A DNA stretch of 41,992 bases from an uncultured Flaviramulus sp. (GCA_947487155.1 CANKVS010000034.1:1-41992); one strand, 5' to 3'. Positions 34,334 through 41,992 are shown, counted from the stretch's first letter. Program-made: numbers and translations. Notes: generated by a model not told the origin, from the letters alone.

Positions 34334-35107
34334 ATGAAACATAAAAACTATATAATCTATACATTACTAGTATTTGCAGTGCCTTTAACCTTTGCTCAAA
34401 AAACACCTAAACATATAAAAAGAAATTACGAACTTGTTTGGAAAGACGACTTTAAAGGCACGTATTTAGATACCACCAAATGGAGTCATCGTTCGTTAGG
34501 CAGAAGAAAATACGGTATTGTAACTAAAGAATCTAGTTTTTTAGATGGTAAAGGGCATTTGGTTATAAGAACCGCAAAAAAAGATTCTATTTATACTATT
34601 GGGCAAGTTGGGACACAAAAATCGTATTTAACAACCTATGGGTATTTTGAATGTCGTGCCAAATTAAATAAAGAACGAGGTCCTCATACTGCTTTTTGGT
34701 TGCAATCGCCAACTGTTGGAAACACAAGTGATAACCCTGAAAAATACGGTACAGAAATCGATGTTTTTGAATATCATATCGCTAAGGGCACTGATAATGT
34801 GTACCATAATTTACATTGGAATGGTTATGGAAAAGCCCATAAAAGCGAAGGTGTTGTTATAAAGCAACCAAACATAAATAAAGGGTATCACACTTTTGGA
34901 TTAGAGTGGACTAAAGACAGCTATATTTTTTATGTAGACGGAAAAGAAACATGGCGTACAAAAACGGCTGTATCTCAACGATCAGAATATATGATTTTAA
35001 GTGCCGAATTAACAGGGTGGGGAGGCGATTTTTCAAAATCTAATTTTCCTGATGATATATTGTTTGATTATGTGAAAGTATATAAAAGAAAGCCGAAACG
35101 TAATTAA
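34334..35107 (+). CDS. Secreted glycoside hydrolase family 16 (beta-glucanase-like)
   Basis: This 257-residue enzyme belongs to GH16, which cleaves beta-1,3/1,4-glucans, laminarin, agar or related galactans. A signal peptide (MKHKNYIIYTLLVFAVPLTF, cleavage near AQ-22) precedes the jelly-roll domain. The catalytic signature ExDxxE is present as TEIDVFEY (Glu141 nucleophile, Asp143, Glu146 acid/base). Substrate-pocket tryptophans and the motif HTFGLEWTKDSYIFYVDG are typical. No carbohydrate-binding or sorting domain is attached. I use the ATG at 34334 since the upstream frame codes for a non-signal leader that overlaps the regulator gene. It is the next gene after the LytTR regulator, on the same strand. 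Laminarin or another marine glucan is plausible; the exact substrate is not decided. Confidence 0.92.
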   Translation: MKHKNYIIYTLLVFAVPLTFAQKTPKHIKRNYELVWKDDFKGTYLDTTKWSHRSLGRRKYGIVTKESSFLDGKGHLVIRTAKKDSIYTIGQVGTQKSYLTTYGYFECRAKLNKERGPHTAFWLQSPTVGNTSDNPEKYGTEIDVFEYHIAKGTDNVYHNLHWNGYGKAHKSEGVVIKQPNINKGYHTFGLEWTKDSYIFYVDGKETWRTKTAVSQRSEYMILSAELTGWGGDFSKSNFPDDILFDYVKVYKRKPKRN

Positions 35108-35586
35108 AATTCTTTTCACAGACATTACAGAGGTAAAACGACCTTATGCTGATTAATAATTGCAACTCAATCTTCATTTTTGCAGTTCGCCCGAAAGTAC
35201 TTTTTTAATGTATGATTATACTATTTCTTTGTGGTGTTAATATTTATTTCACTCGATAATCGAGATTTTTAATGTCTTTTTCCTTATCAATGCCTTGTGG
35301 TTTGCTATAAGGTAGCTTGCATTATGAAATAAATAAAAACGGGCTGAACGTGTAACAAATAATTAAAAGAATATACTTACAAAATAGTTTAACATGATTT
35401 TCACGTTTCTGTACATAAAAACTTATACTTTTAAAAAATCAAAATCAACAAAATATGTTAATTAATGGAATCATTTTTGCATTGGTTTTGGCGTCTTATA
35501 GAAAATAAGATAAATCAGCAAACAATTAATTTAAACATAATCTATAAAAGCGTTTAACCCAAATTCAAATTCATCAATCAAGAAAA
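35108..35586. other. Gene-free intergenic region
   Basis: This stretch of about 480 bp has no credible open frame. It holds a short palindrome, CTCGATAATCGAG at 35252-35264, followed by a T run, which might be a weak terminator after GH16 although its loop would be too small. I see no TAnnTTTG element with good spacing before the next gene, which must be read from its right half. Confidence 0.4.
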
Positions 35587-38028
35587 ATGAGTAAAGTACA
35601 CACAATCAAATCGCTATCATTATTACTCCTACTTTTATTAAGTCATGTTGTTTCAATAGCCCAAAATACTTCAGAATTTAGAACAAAAGCAAATACTTCA
35701 ATTCCTAACATTGAAAAAGTATATTTACATACAGACAGGTCTAACTACATTTTTGGCGAAAACCTTTGGTATAAGGCATATATGGTTTATGCTTATACAA
35801 ACACACTTTACGATTCTAGTAAATTATTATATGTAGAACTTATTTCTCCAGACTCTAAAATTTTGGCACGTAATATAACTAAGCTAGAGGCAGGTTTAGG
35901 TCATGGTGATTTTAAATTAACAGACTCTATAGGAATAGAAAAACCAGGGAAATATCAAATAAGAGCATATACTAATTGGATGCGAAATTTTGGAGATGAC
36001 TTTATTTTTATAAAAGAAATAGAAATTATAGATGTTAATGAGCAAACAACTGAATCGACAAAAGAAAGTGCTAAAAATTTAAAAACTCCCACTGTACAAG
36101 CAACCGATATATCTATTCAATTTTTTCCAGAAGGCGGATCTTTAATAGAAGGTGTAACAAGTGTTGTAGCATTTAAAGCAACCGATGCTCATGGATACCC
36201 CTTATATGTAAAAGGACAAGTTTTTGATACTAAAGGAAACCTAATTACATCGTTAGAAAGCAAGCACGACGGCATGGGTGCGTTTGTTTTAACGCCAATA
36301 AAAGAGGAACAATATACAGTTAAAATAAGGAGTATTAACGAATCGCAATTAACAGCAACTGTACCAAAAGCGCAAAAACAAGGTTATGTGTTGAGTGTTA
36401 GTAATTATAAAGGCAAAAAGCTAATAACAATAAAAACAAACAAAGAAACATTAAAGGAAAATTCAAAAGAATCATTAATATTTATAGCCTCTGCAAAAGG
36501 CATTACTTATTTTGAGGGCACGCAAGCTTTGGCTGAAGAGAAAACATCTTTTTTGTTGCCAGAAGAAGATTTTCCAGAAGGAATTGCGCAAATGACACTT
36601 TATGATGAAAGCATGAAACCCCATAGCGAAAGGCTATTATATATTGAAAAAGAAAAGGATATAGATGTAACACTAACTACTAATAAAGAGCAGTATGTAC
36701 CTAAAGAAAAAGTAAATATTAAAGTTTCGGCAAAAACAACACAAGGCACACCTGTATTAGCCAGTTTTTCTTTAGCATCAATAGAGGAAAATAAAATCAA
36801 CGGTATAGCAAATTCGAATATATGTTCTTACTTTTTAATGGAGTCCGATATAAAGGGAGCAGTACATAACCCAGGACATTATTTTGATATAGAGAACACA
36901 AGAAGACTAAAAGACCTAGATTTATTATTATTAACCCAAGGGTGGCGAGATTTTTTATGGAAACAATTACCCGAATTTAAAGGAGAAAAAAGGTATAACA
37001 TAGAACATACCCTTAATGTATCTGGTAGAGTAAAAGAAGGTCTTGGAAATGCCGTTAAAAACACATTTAACATTAGTATGGTGCTAACAAATAAGGAGAA
37101 AATGCTAATGAAAAACACAACAACAAATAGTAATGGTGGTTTTAAATTTGAAGACATTTCGTTTTTAGGAGAAGCATCATTACTACTAAATACTCAAAAT
37201 AAAAAAGGAAAAAATAAAGGAGAACTTTTCTTGTACTCTATGTATCGAGATCCTATACCTGCAGATTATAAAGAAAAAACAAGTGCCCCATCAACAGAAA
37301 AAGATATAGCTGAATTTAAAGCAAATGCATTAAAAAAAAGCATATTGTTTAATGTGCCTTATGAAAACATGCTAGATGAAGTTGTAATAACAGGTAAAAA
37401 GAATGAGAGAAAAGAAAGAACAGCAATAGGCAGCGCAGATTATGTAAGGATTATAGATGAGAAAACACCTTATTTTTCATCTATTACACGCCTTATTCAG
37501 TTTTCTATACCTGGGATTTTTGTTTCAGGAAATTCCTTGCGTTTTAGTAGGTATCAAGGAAGTCCGCTTATATTATTAGACGGAGCAGAAATGGATATTA
37601 GTTCTCTAGAAGGGGTAGCTACAGATGATGTAGATAGAATAGAATCTATTACATCGGCAGGAGCTGCTGTTTATGGTTCAAGAGGCGGTAATGGCGTTAT
37701 ACTTATTTATACAAAAGAAGGTACTGTTAATGGTAGATTAAAAAAAGTAAAACACTCTATCTCTAAAAAAATTCAGGGTTATTATGACGCAAGAATTTTT
37801 TATTCGCCTAACTACGATAATCCAGAATCAATAGAAAATAAAGATGCCGATATACGAAATACATTGTATTGGAATCCTTATGTGCATCCAGATGAAAATG
37901 GAAACGTTGAACTTTCATATTTTAATAGCGAAGTTAGTACAGAGATAAATGTTACCTTAGAAGGTATTACAGAAAAAGGAATCCCTATTGTTGTAAAATC
38001 AAACTATAATGTAGAAAAACAGGAATGA
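35587..38028 (+). CDS. Exported protein with macroglobulin-like N-terminus and TonB plug domain
   Basis: This 813-residue protein starts with a signal peptide ending SIAQ (about residue 26). Residues about 38-150 (EKVYLHTDRSNYIFGENLWY onward) match the MG2 bait-type beta-sandwich seen in Bacteroidota and alpha-2-macroglobulins; further beta-sandwich repeats follow to about residue 590. Then comes a TonB-dependent receptor plug domain (about 597-715) with LDEVVITGKK, PLILLDGAEMD and the end GSRGGNGVILIYTKEG. The C-terminal 100 residues (SPNYDNPESIE onward) are beta-rich, but no 22-strand barrel is present. Such barrel-less plug proteins are common in Flavobacteriia and their role is not known; a partner barrel or periplasmic scaffold is possible. 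It is monocistronic, followed by a stem-loop. Confidence 0.85.
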   Translation: MSKVHTIKSLSLLLLLLLSHVVSIAQNTSEFRTKANTSIPNIEKVYLHTDRSNYIFGENLWYKAYMVYAYTNTLYDSSKLLYVELISPDSKILARNITKLEAGLGHGDFKLTDSIGIEKPGKYQIRAYTNWMRNFGDDFIFIKEIEIIDVNEQTTESTKESAKNLKTPTVQATDISIQFFPEGGSLIEGVTSVVAFKATDAHGYPLYVKGQVFDTKGNLITSLESKHDGMGAFVLTPIKEEQYTVKIRSINESQLTATVPKAQKQGYVLSVSNYKGKKLITIKTNKETLKENSKESLIFIASAKGITYFEGTQALAEEKTSFLLPEEDFPEGIAQMTLYDESMKPHSERLLYIEKEKDIDVTLTTNKEQYVPKEKVNIKVSAKTTQGTPVLASFSLASIEENKINGIANSNICSYFLMESDIKGAVHNPGHYFDIENTRRLKDLDLLLLTQGWRDFLWKQLPEFKGEKRYNIEHTLNVSGRVKEGLGNAVKNTFNISMVLTNKEKMLMKNTTTNSNGGFKFEDISFLGEASLLLNTQNKKGKNKGELFLYSMYRDPIPADYKEKTSAPSTEKDIAEFKANALKKSILFNVPYENMLDEVVITGKKNERKERTAIGSADYVRIIDEKTPYFSSITRLIQFSIPGIFVSGNSLRFSRYQGSPLILLDGAEMDISSLEGVATDDVDRIESITSAGAAVYGSRGGNGVILIYTKEGTVNGRLKKVKHSISKKIQGYYDARIFYSPNYDNPESIENKDADIRNTLYWNPYVHPDENGNVELSYFNSEVSTEINVTLEGITEKGIPIVVKSNYNVEKQE

Positions 38029-38050
38029 TGCTTAGATGGTCTATTTTAAG

Positions 38051-38080
38051 TTATACCATTTCAGATGAGAAATGGTATAA
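38051..38080. terminator. Stem-loop after plug protein gene
   Basis: A perfect 12-bp stem (38051-38062 with 38069-38080) encloses loop AGATGA, 23 bp after the stop of the plug-domain gene. The stem is strong but is not followed by a U run, so it may be a mRNA 3'-end stabiliser in place of a classical terminator. Confidence 0.5.
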
Positions 38081-38141
38081 AATACCCTTGGTAAAATTAT
38101 TGCTACGGGACGAAATATTTATAATTGAATTATTAATGGTT

Positions 38142-38149
38142 TATCTTTG
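38142..38149 (+). promoter_or_regulatory. Promoter -7 element for dusB
   Basis: TATCTTTG at 38142-38149 fits TAnnTTTG and lies 26 bp before the TTG start of dusB. No -33 TTG is at the ideal distance. Confidence 0.45.
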
Positions 38150-38175
38150 CTTTTTTTAAAAAAGAATTTAAAAGC

Positions 38176-39171
38176 TTGGTAAAAATAGACCACATAGAAC
38201 TCCCCGATTTCCCATTGCTTTTAGCACCAATGGAAGATGTAAGTGACCCACCATTTCGAGCCTTATGTAAAGAGCAGGGTGCTGACGTTGTATATACCGA
38301 ATTTGTAAGTAGCGAGGGCTTAATACGTAATGCTGCAAAAAGCGTTATGAAGCTTGATATTTATGAAAAAGAACGCCCTGTAGGAATCCAAATATTTGGT
38401 GCTAACTTAGATAGTATGTTACAAACTATCGATATTGTTTCGGCTTCAAAACCAGATATTATCGATATTAATTTTGGTTGTCCAGTAAAAAAAGTAGTAA
38501 GCAAAGGCGCAGGCGCAGGTATTTTAAAGGATATCTGTTTAATGGAGAAACTCACAGCAGAAATGGTTAAGCGCACCAATATTCCTATAACTGTAAAAAC
38601 CCGTTTAGGTTGGGATCATAATTCTATAAAAATTGTTGAGGTTGCCGAACGTTTGCAAGATGTAGGGTGTAAAGCCATTGCTATTCATGGACGCACGCGT
38701 GCACAAATGTATAAAGGTGATGCCGATTGGAAACCCATTGCCAATGTAAGAAACAACCCTAGGATGCATATTCCTGTGTTTGGGAATGGTGATATTACAT
38801 CGCCAGAACGCGCTATGGAAATGCGTGATAGTTATGGTTTAGATGGTGCTATGATTGGGCGTGCCAGTATTGGTAACCCGTGGTTTTTTAAACAGGTAAA
38901 ACATTTTTTTAGTACAGGCAAACACTTAGCGCCTGTTTCTTTAAAAGAACGTGTAGAAGCAGCACGTAGGCATTTACAAATGGCGATTGATTGGAAAGGT
39001 GAAGTATTGGGCGTTTTTGAAACCAGAAGGCATTACACCAACTATTTTAAAGGCATCCCACACTTTAAAGAATATCGTATGAAAATGGTAACAAGCGACC
39101 ACTCAAAAGATGTATTTGCTGCTTTTGATGAGGTATTAGAAAAGTTTGCTGATTATCAGTTTACGGAATAA
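38176..39171 (+). CDS. dusB: tRNA-dihydrouridine synthase (DusB-like)
   Basis: This 331-residue flavoenzyme reduces uridines in tRNA D-loops. FMN-binding and catalytic features are visible: LLLAPMEDVSDPPFRALC (residues 14-31), the DINFGCPVKKV block with catalytic Cys102, GAGAGILKD, ITVKTRLGWD and the GRTRAQMYKGDADW segment, ending with DGAMIGRASIGNPWFFK. The start is a TTG (MVKIDHIELPDFP); it gives the family-standard N-terminus, whereas the first ATG would remove 18 conserved residues. An FMN-binding phosphate motif is intact. It is convergent with the FtsX-like permease, in a neighbourhood (dusB, permease, rbfA, epimerase) I know from other Flavobacteriia. Confidence 0.95.
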   Translation: MVKIDHIELPDFPLLLAPMEDVSDPPFRALCKEQGADVVYTEFVSSEGLIRNAAKSVMKLDIYEKERPVGIQIFGANLDSMLQTIDIVSASKPDIIDINFGCPVKKVVSKGAGAGILKDICLMEKLTAEMVKRTNIPITVKTRLGWDHNSIKIVEVAERLQDVGCKAIAIHGRTRAQMYKGDADWKPIANVRNNPRMHIPVFGNGDITSPERAMEMRDSYGLDGAMIGRASIGNPWFFKQVKHFFSTGKHLAPVSLKERVEAARRHLQMAIDWKGEVLGVFETRRHYTNYFKGIPHFKEYRMKMVTSDHSKDVFAAFDEVLEKFADYQFTE

Positions 39172-39333
39172 CCAGAGTTCGGTTAATAGATTAAAATTCG
39201 ATTTTAATTAAAAAACCTGAAAATGAAGTAGTTTTTTGCGAGAAGGATTGAGGCATTTGTTGGAGCTCCTCAAAGAGAGCGACTGCCGAAAGCCTGTTTG
39301 CCTTTTTTGGCAACTCGCCCAAATAAATTAAAA
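39172..39333. other. Convergent gap with compact G+C-richer block
   Basis: This gap between convergent genes contains a block (about 39235-39320) richer in G and C than the surroundings. It carries GGAGCTCC (a short palindrome) and a small hairpin TTGCC/GGCAA (39298-39302, 39309-39313) with a T-loop. It looks like a dispersed intergenic repeat of the REP type, but I cannot confirm copies elsewhere. It may end transcription from both sides. Confidence 0.35.
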
Positions 39334-40539
39334 TTAATAAGTACGAACTAACTTTTCAGTAATCCTTACTGAGGCTATTTTTGAAGCGATAATTCCTAAA
39401 ACTGAAATTGTAAAAAAGACTATAAAAAAGTTTTCTAATTTAATGGTTACGGGGTATGCTATAGTGGGAGTAATCATTACTAGATCGAATAGTTTTTGTA
39501 GCACTGCAATAATAAAACTTACCCCCAAGCCTAGTAAACCCCCAGCAATACTCATTAAACTACCTTGATAAAAGAAAATTTTGCGAATATCTTTTACCGT
39601 AGCACCAATGTTAAATAGCGTGTTTAAGCTTTTCTTTTTGTCTAACATCATCATAATTAATGAGCCTATAACATTAAAAAAAGCAATAATTAAAACAAGT
39701 GTGAATATAAGGTATACGGCAAGGTTTTCGGTATTAAGCATTTTGTATAAGGCATCATTTAATTGTGCTCTATTTTTTATAATGACTTTATCTCCTAAAA
39801 CGGTTTGTATTTTTTGTTTAGCAATAAGTTCGTCCACATCCTCTTTAATTTTGAATTCTATAGCCGAAACTTGATTGGGTTTATAGTTTAGCAAATGTTG
39901 TGCTAAATCTATGGGTGCATAAATATAGGTGTTGTTTAAATCTTCATTAATATCGAAAACACCAACATTAACAGCATTAACAGTTTTAAAGGCATTTTTA
40001 GTAGAAGTGATAACTCCTTTTCCTGGTTTAGGCACGTAAATAGTTACTGCTTTTGTATGGTCTAAAACACCAAGGGATAAGTTTGTTGAAACCCCTCTAC
40101 CTGCCACTATTTGATTAGTTTTTTGATCGACCCAACTGCCATTTACTATAACAGAATCAATGGTGTTTACAGATTGATAATGCTCATCTACACCTTTCAT
40201 ACTTGCCAGATAATTTTTGTTATCGAAAGCAACAATAACACGCTCTTCAACAATTGTAGAGTAAACGATAACTTCGTCTATGTCATTAAGATTAACAATG
40301 TCATCTTCGGTTAAAATAAAGGATTTTCCTATTGCTGTTTCGGCTTTTAAATCGGGGTCTACTATTGTTGAAAATTGAAGTGTAAAATCTTTTAAACCAG
40401 CAAACCCAGAAAGAACGATAAATAAAGATCCCGCTCCTAAAATAACACCAATAGCAGCTATTATGGTAATAAAATTAATAGCATTGTTGCTGCTTTTAGA
40501 GCGTAGATAACGTTTTGCTATGTATAAAGAAAAATTCAT
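39334..40539 (-). CDS. FtsX/LolE-like ABC transporter permease
   Basis: This 401-residue inner-membrane protein has the MacB/LolC/LolE layout: one N-terminal helix (about residues 20-48, NAINFITIIAAIGVILGAGS), a periplasmic domain (about 50-270), and three C-terminal helices (about 275-300, 330-350 and 370-390), forming the FtsX domain. No ATPase gene is adjacent. Family members move lipoproteins or peptides, or act in envelope stress; LolE-type lipoprotein release is the closest guess. It follows rbfA by 69 bp on the same strand, an arrangement repeated in Flavobacteriia. Confidence 0.88.
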   Translation of the reverse strand: MNFSLYIAKRYLRSKSSNNAINFITIIAAIGVILGAGSLFIVLSGFAGLKDFTLQFSTIVDPDLKAETAIGKSFILTEDDIVNLNDIDEVIVYSTIVEERVIVAFDNKNYLASMKGVDEHYQSVNTIDSVIVNGSWVDQKTNQIVAGRGVSTNLSLGVLDHTKAVTIYVPKPGKGVITSTKNAFKTVNAVNVGVFDINEDLNNTYIYAPIDLAQHLLNYKPNQVSAIEFKIKEDVDELIAKQKIQTVLGDKVIIKNRAQLNDALYKMLNTENLAVYLIFTLVLIIAFFNVIGSLIMMMLDKKKSLNTLFNIGATVKDIRKIFFYQGSLMSIAGGLLGLGVSFIIAVLQKLFDLVMITPTIAYPVTIKLENFFIVFFTISVLGIIASKIASVRITEKLVRTY

Positions 40540-40608
40540 ACTTTAAATATAAAAGAAAAAACAGGTTTTAATTTAAAGTACACAGTTTGAGGGGATTTTA
40601 AAAATCGA

Positions 40609-41004
40609 TTATGATTTTTTTCTTTGGTCGAGTAAATCTGGGTCGTTAATTGGGTTGTCTTTCCCTTTTAATGATTTTTCAATTTGATCGATATATTCCA
40701 AAGAGTCATCTACAAAAAACTCCAATTGCGGCATGCGTCTTAATTGGTGTTTGGTGCGTTGCGACAATTCGTGTTTAATTAAAGGAGCATTAGATTTTAT
40801 ACCTTCTATAAGTTCTTTGGCTTGATTGTTTGGAAAAATACTTAAATAAACTTTAGCCATAGAAAGATCTACGGTTACTTTTACTTTAGAAACCGATATT
40901 AGTATGCCACGCATACCACCTTGTGTTGCTGCATTTTGTAATACTTCAACTAAATCACGTTGTAATACTGAAGCTATTTTTTTTTGTCTTTGACTTTCTT
41001 CCAC
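40609..41004 (-). CDS. rbfA: Ribosome-binding factor A
   Basis: This 131-residue protein binds the 30S subunit and helps the last steps of 16S rRNA 5' maturation, mostly at low temperature. It has the RbfA KH-type core: MEESQRQKKIASVLQRDL at the start, then VSKVKVTVDLSMAKVYLSIF, and the closing RRMPQLEFFVDDSLEYIDQI. Length fits the family with a short extra C-terminal tail. It lies upstream of the FtsX-like permease on the minus strand, probably co-transcribed, and is divergent from the methylmalonyl-CoA epimerase gene. Confidence 0.95.
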   Translation of the reverse strand: MEESQRQKKIASVLQRDLVEVLQNAATQGGMRGILISVSKVKVTVDLSMAKVYLSIFPNNQAKELIEGIKSNAPLIKHELSQRTKHQLRRMPQLEFFVDDSLEYIDQIEKSLKGKDNPINDPDLLDQRKKS

Positions 41005-41117
41005 TTATTATAAGTTTTTCGTACTGCAAAAATAACGGATATTTAAAGATTATCTTACTTTTGGTTTACAAAATTTGTGTCTTATACAATAAAGGTTTTT
41101 ATTAAAAGAGGTTTCCA

Positions 41118-41133
41118 CCCGATAGCTATCGGG
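41118..41133. repeat. 16-bp perfect palindrome
   Basis: CCCGATAGCTATCGGG reads the same on both strands. Its flanks add a weaker dyad (TTCCAC before, GTGGGAA after). I know this motif as frequent in intergenic DNA of Bacteroidota. It sits in the divergent region between rbfA and the epimerase gene, 29 bp before the latter's start. Confidence 0.6.
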
Positions 41134-41161
41134 ATTCGTGGGAATGAAATACAACTAATCT

Positions 41162-41572
41162 ATGAATAAAATTGAGCATATTGGTATAGCTGTAAAGAAT
41201 TTAGAAGTTTCAAATGAATTATATACCAAACTATTTGGAAAGCCTTGTTATAAAACGGAAACGGTTGAAAGTGAAGGTGTAAAGACATCCTTTTTTAAAG
41301 TAGGAAATAATAAAATAGAATTACTAGAAGCTATAACAGAAGATAGCCCTATTGCAAAGTTTATTAATAAAAAGGGAGAAGGAATTCACCATATAGCTTT
41401 TGATGTTACAGATATTGAATCTGAAATTGCACGTTTAAAAACCGAGGGTTTTATTGTGTTAAATGATAAACCTAAAAAAGGAGCAGATAATAAGTTAGTT
41501 GCTTTTTTACACCCTAAGACAACAAATGGGGTTTTAATAGAATTGTGCCAAGAAATACCAAATAAACATTAA
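41162..41572 (+). CDS. mce: Methylmalonyl-CoA epimerase
   Basis: This 136-residue protein is a vicinal-oxygen-chelate (VOC) enzyme that interconverts the 2R and 2S forms of methylmalonyl-CoA, linking propionyl-CoA and succinyl-CoA. The family start MNKIEHIGIAVKNLE contains the first metal-binding His (His6), and GEGIHHIAFDVTD gives a second His (about residue 77-78); Glu in VLIELCQ near the end completes the site. The VOC beta-alpha-beta-beta-beta units are recognisable twice. Length is normal. It reads away from rbfA. No mutase gene is within the window. Confidence 0.94.
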   Translation: MNKIEHIGIAVKNLEVSNELYTKLFGKPCYKTETVESEGVKTSFFKVGNNKIELLEAITEDSPIAKFINKKGEGIHHIAFDVTDIESEIARLKTEGFIVLNDKPKKGADNKLVAFLHPKTTNGVLIELCQEIPNKH

Positions 41573-41676
41573 AATAATTCGAATTTACTATCAATCATTT
41601 CAAAATTCACTAGGTATAAAGGATTAAATTTTCTTGCTAAGAATTAAAATAAGTAGTAATATTGCACTCCAATTTC

Positions 41677-41750
41677 GGTCCCATAGCTCAGTTGGTTAGA
41701 GCACCTGACTCATAATCAGGTGGTCCTTGGTTCGAGCCCAAGTGGGACCA
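41677..41750 (+). tRNA. tRNA with CAU anticodon (probably Met)
   Basis: The 74-nt gene folds as a clover leaf. Acceptor arms GGTCCCA (41677-41683) and TGGGACC (41743-41749) pair perfectly and A41750 is the discriminator; CCA is not encoded. The D arm reads GCTCAGTTGGTTAGAGC, the anticodon arm CCTGACTCATAATCAGG and the T arm contains GGTTCGAGCCC. The anticodon CAU is used by elongator tRNA-Met, initiator tRNA-Met and lysidine-modified tRNA-Ile. The body is not initiator-like because its first pair G-C is intact, so elongator Met is most probable; Ile2 is not fully excluded. Confidence 0.95.
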
Positions 41751-41763
41751 CGTCAACAAAGAC

Positions 41764-41797
41764 AAGCCTTTCAAGAGATTGAAAGGTTTTGTTTTTT
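41764..41797 (+). terminator. Rho-independent terminator after tRNA
   Basis: The stem CCTTTCA/TGAAAGG (41767-41773 and 41780-41786), extended by AAG with TTT, encloses loop AGAGAT and is followed by a T-rich run to 41797. It lies 14 nt after the tRNA 3' end and should end its transcript. Confidence 0.8.
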
Positions 41798-41992
41798 ACA
41801 CCAGTACAACATCTGTACAACAATTACTCTTTCTTTTGCTTTCATTTATTCTTATCTTTAGGATGTGAAACGGTTAGGTGAAATATTGGCAAGTTGGTTA
41901 TATAAGAGCAGAAAGGGGATCAAGACCAATTGTTGTGTGTTAAGCAAAAATAGTAGTTAGTCTGAAGAGGAAGAATTCTACATTTTTGACAC
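41798..41992. other. Window end, no gene seen
   Basis: No reading frame with family resemblance is visible. A direct repeat GTACAAC occurs at 41804-41810 and 41815-41821, 11 bp apart. A TATTTTTG element can be read on the minus strand around 41947-41954. The region next to a tRNA may be the start of an integrated element or simply a spacer. Confidence 0.35.

Noticed and set aside
35252..35264. Short palindrome CTCGATAATCGAG with a T run, as a terminator
   Set aside because: The single-base centre leaves no loop unless only four base pairs form, so it is too weak to call; it is mentioned only in the intergenic description.
41771..41845. 24-codon minus-strand frame (MKAKERVIVV) after the tRNA
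   Set aside because: It runs into the tRNA terminator hairpin, is very short, and no recombinase or other family feature is visible.

Overview
The window looks like chromosomal DNA from a member of the Flavobacteriaceae (Bacteroidota). The evidence is its strong A+T richness, a C-terminal type B sorting domain of the type IX secretion system (T9SS), several Bacteroidota-type promoter elements (TAnnTTTG), Flavobacteriia-style gene families and neighbourhoods (rnpA next to an S41 protease; rbfA, an FtsX-like permease and dusB together), and signal peptides ending in FSQ or AQ. I find 31 protein-coding genes or gene parts and one tRNA. No CRISPR array, rRNA, transposase or prophage is visible.

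Layout, left to right. (1) 1-1083: a lone outer-membrane beta-barrel gene followed by a long imperfect inverted-repeat element that folds best on the bottom strand. (2) 1084-5813: rnr, then a very A+T-rich 618-bp divergent gap with one perfect DnaA-box sequence, then rpiB, a CDF metal exporter and a GNAT acetyltransferase. (3) 5814-10204, all minus: rnpA, an S41 protease, an OmpA-like protein and an overlapping leucine-rich-repeat protein with a T9SS sorting domain. (4) 10636-16526: a Tat-exported Gfo/Idh/MocA oxidoreductase (plus), then on the minus strand an M1 peptidase lipoprotein, an S8 peptidase lipoprotein and a metallo-beta-lactamase-fold hydrolase. (5) 16597-21901: a translationally coupled universal stress protein and SulP anion transporter, a divergent cation:proton antiporter with an RCK domain, and a small membrane protein.

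(6) 22153-31245, minus: a glycogen cluster (glgA, glgC, glgB and a GH31 alpha-glucosidase), preceded by lepA. glgC makes ADP-glucose, glgA polymerises it, glgB branches the chains, and the GH31 enzyme probably acts on alpha-glucans. (7) 31498-35107, plus: a LytS-type sensor kinase split by a frameshift, its LytTR response regulator, and a secreted GH16 beta-glucanase. A REP-like inverted-repeat element lies between kinase and regulator. (8) 35587-38028: a large exported protein with a macroglobulin-like N-terminus and a TonB plug domain but no barrel. (9) 38176-41750: dusB (TTG start), an FtsX/LolE-like permease, rbfA, methylmalonyl-CoA epimerase and a CAU tRNA with a good terminator. The last 195 bp hold no gene I can support.

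Most of the window is ordinary core genome. The points most worth a second look are the folded element after the first gene, the split sensor kinase, the repeat between kinase and regulator, and the barrel-less plug protein. I see no clear evidence of a wholly new multi-gene system.
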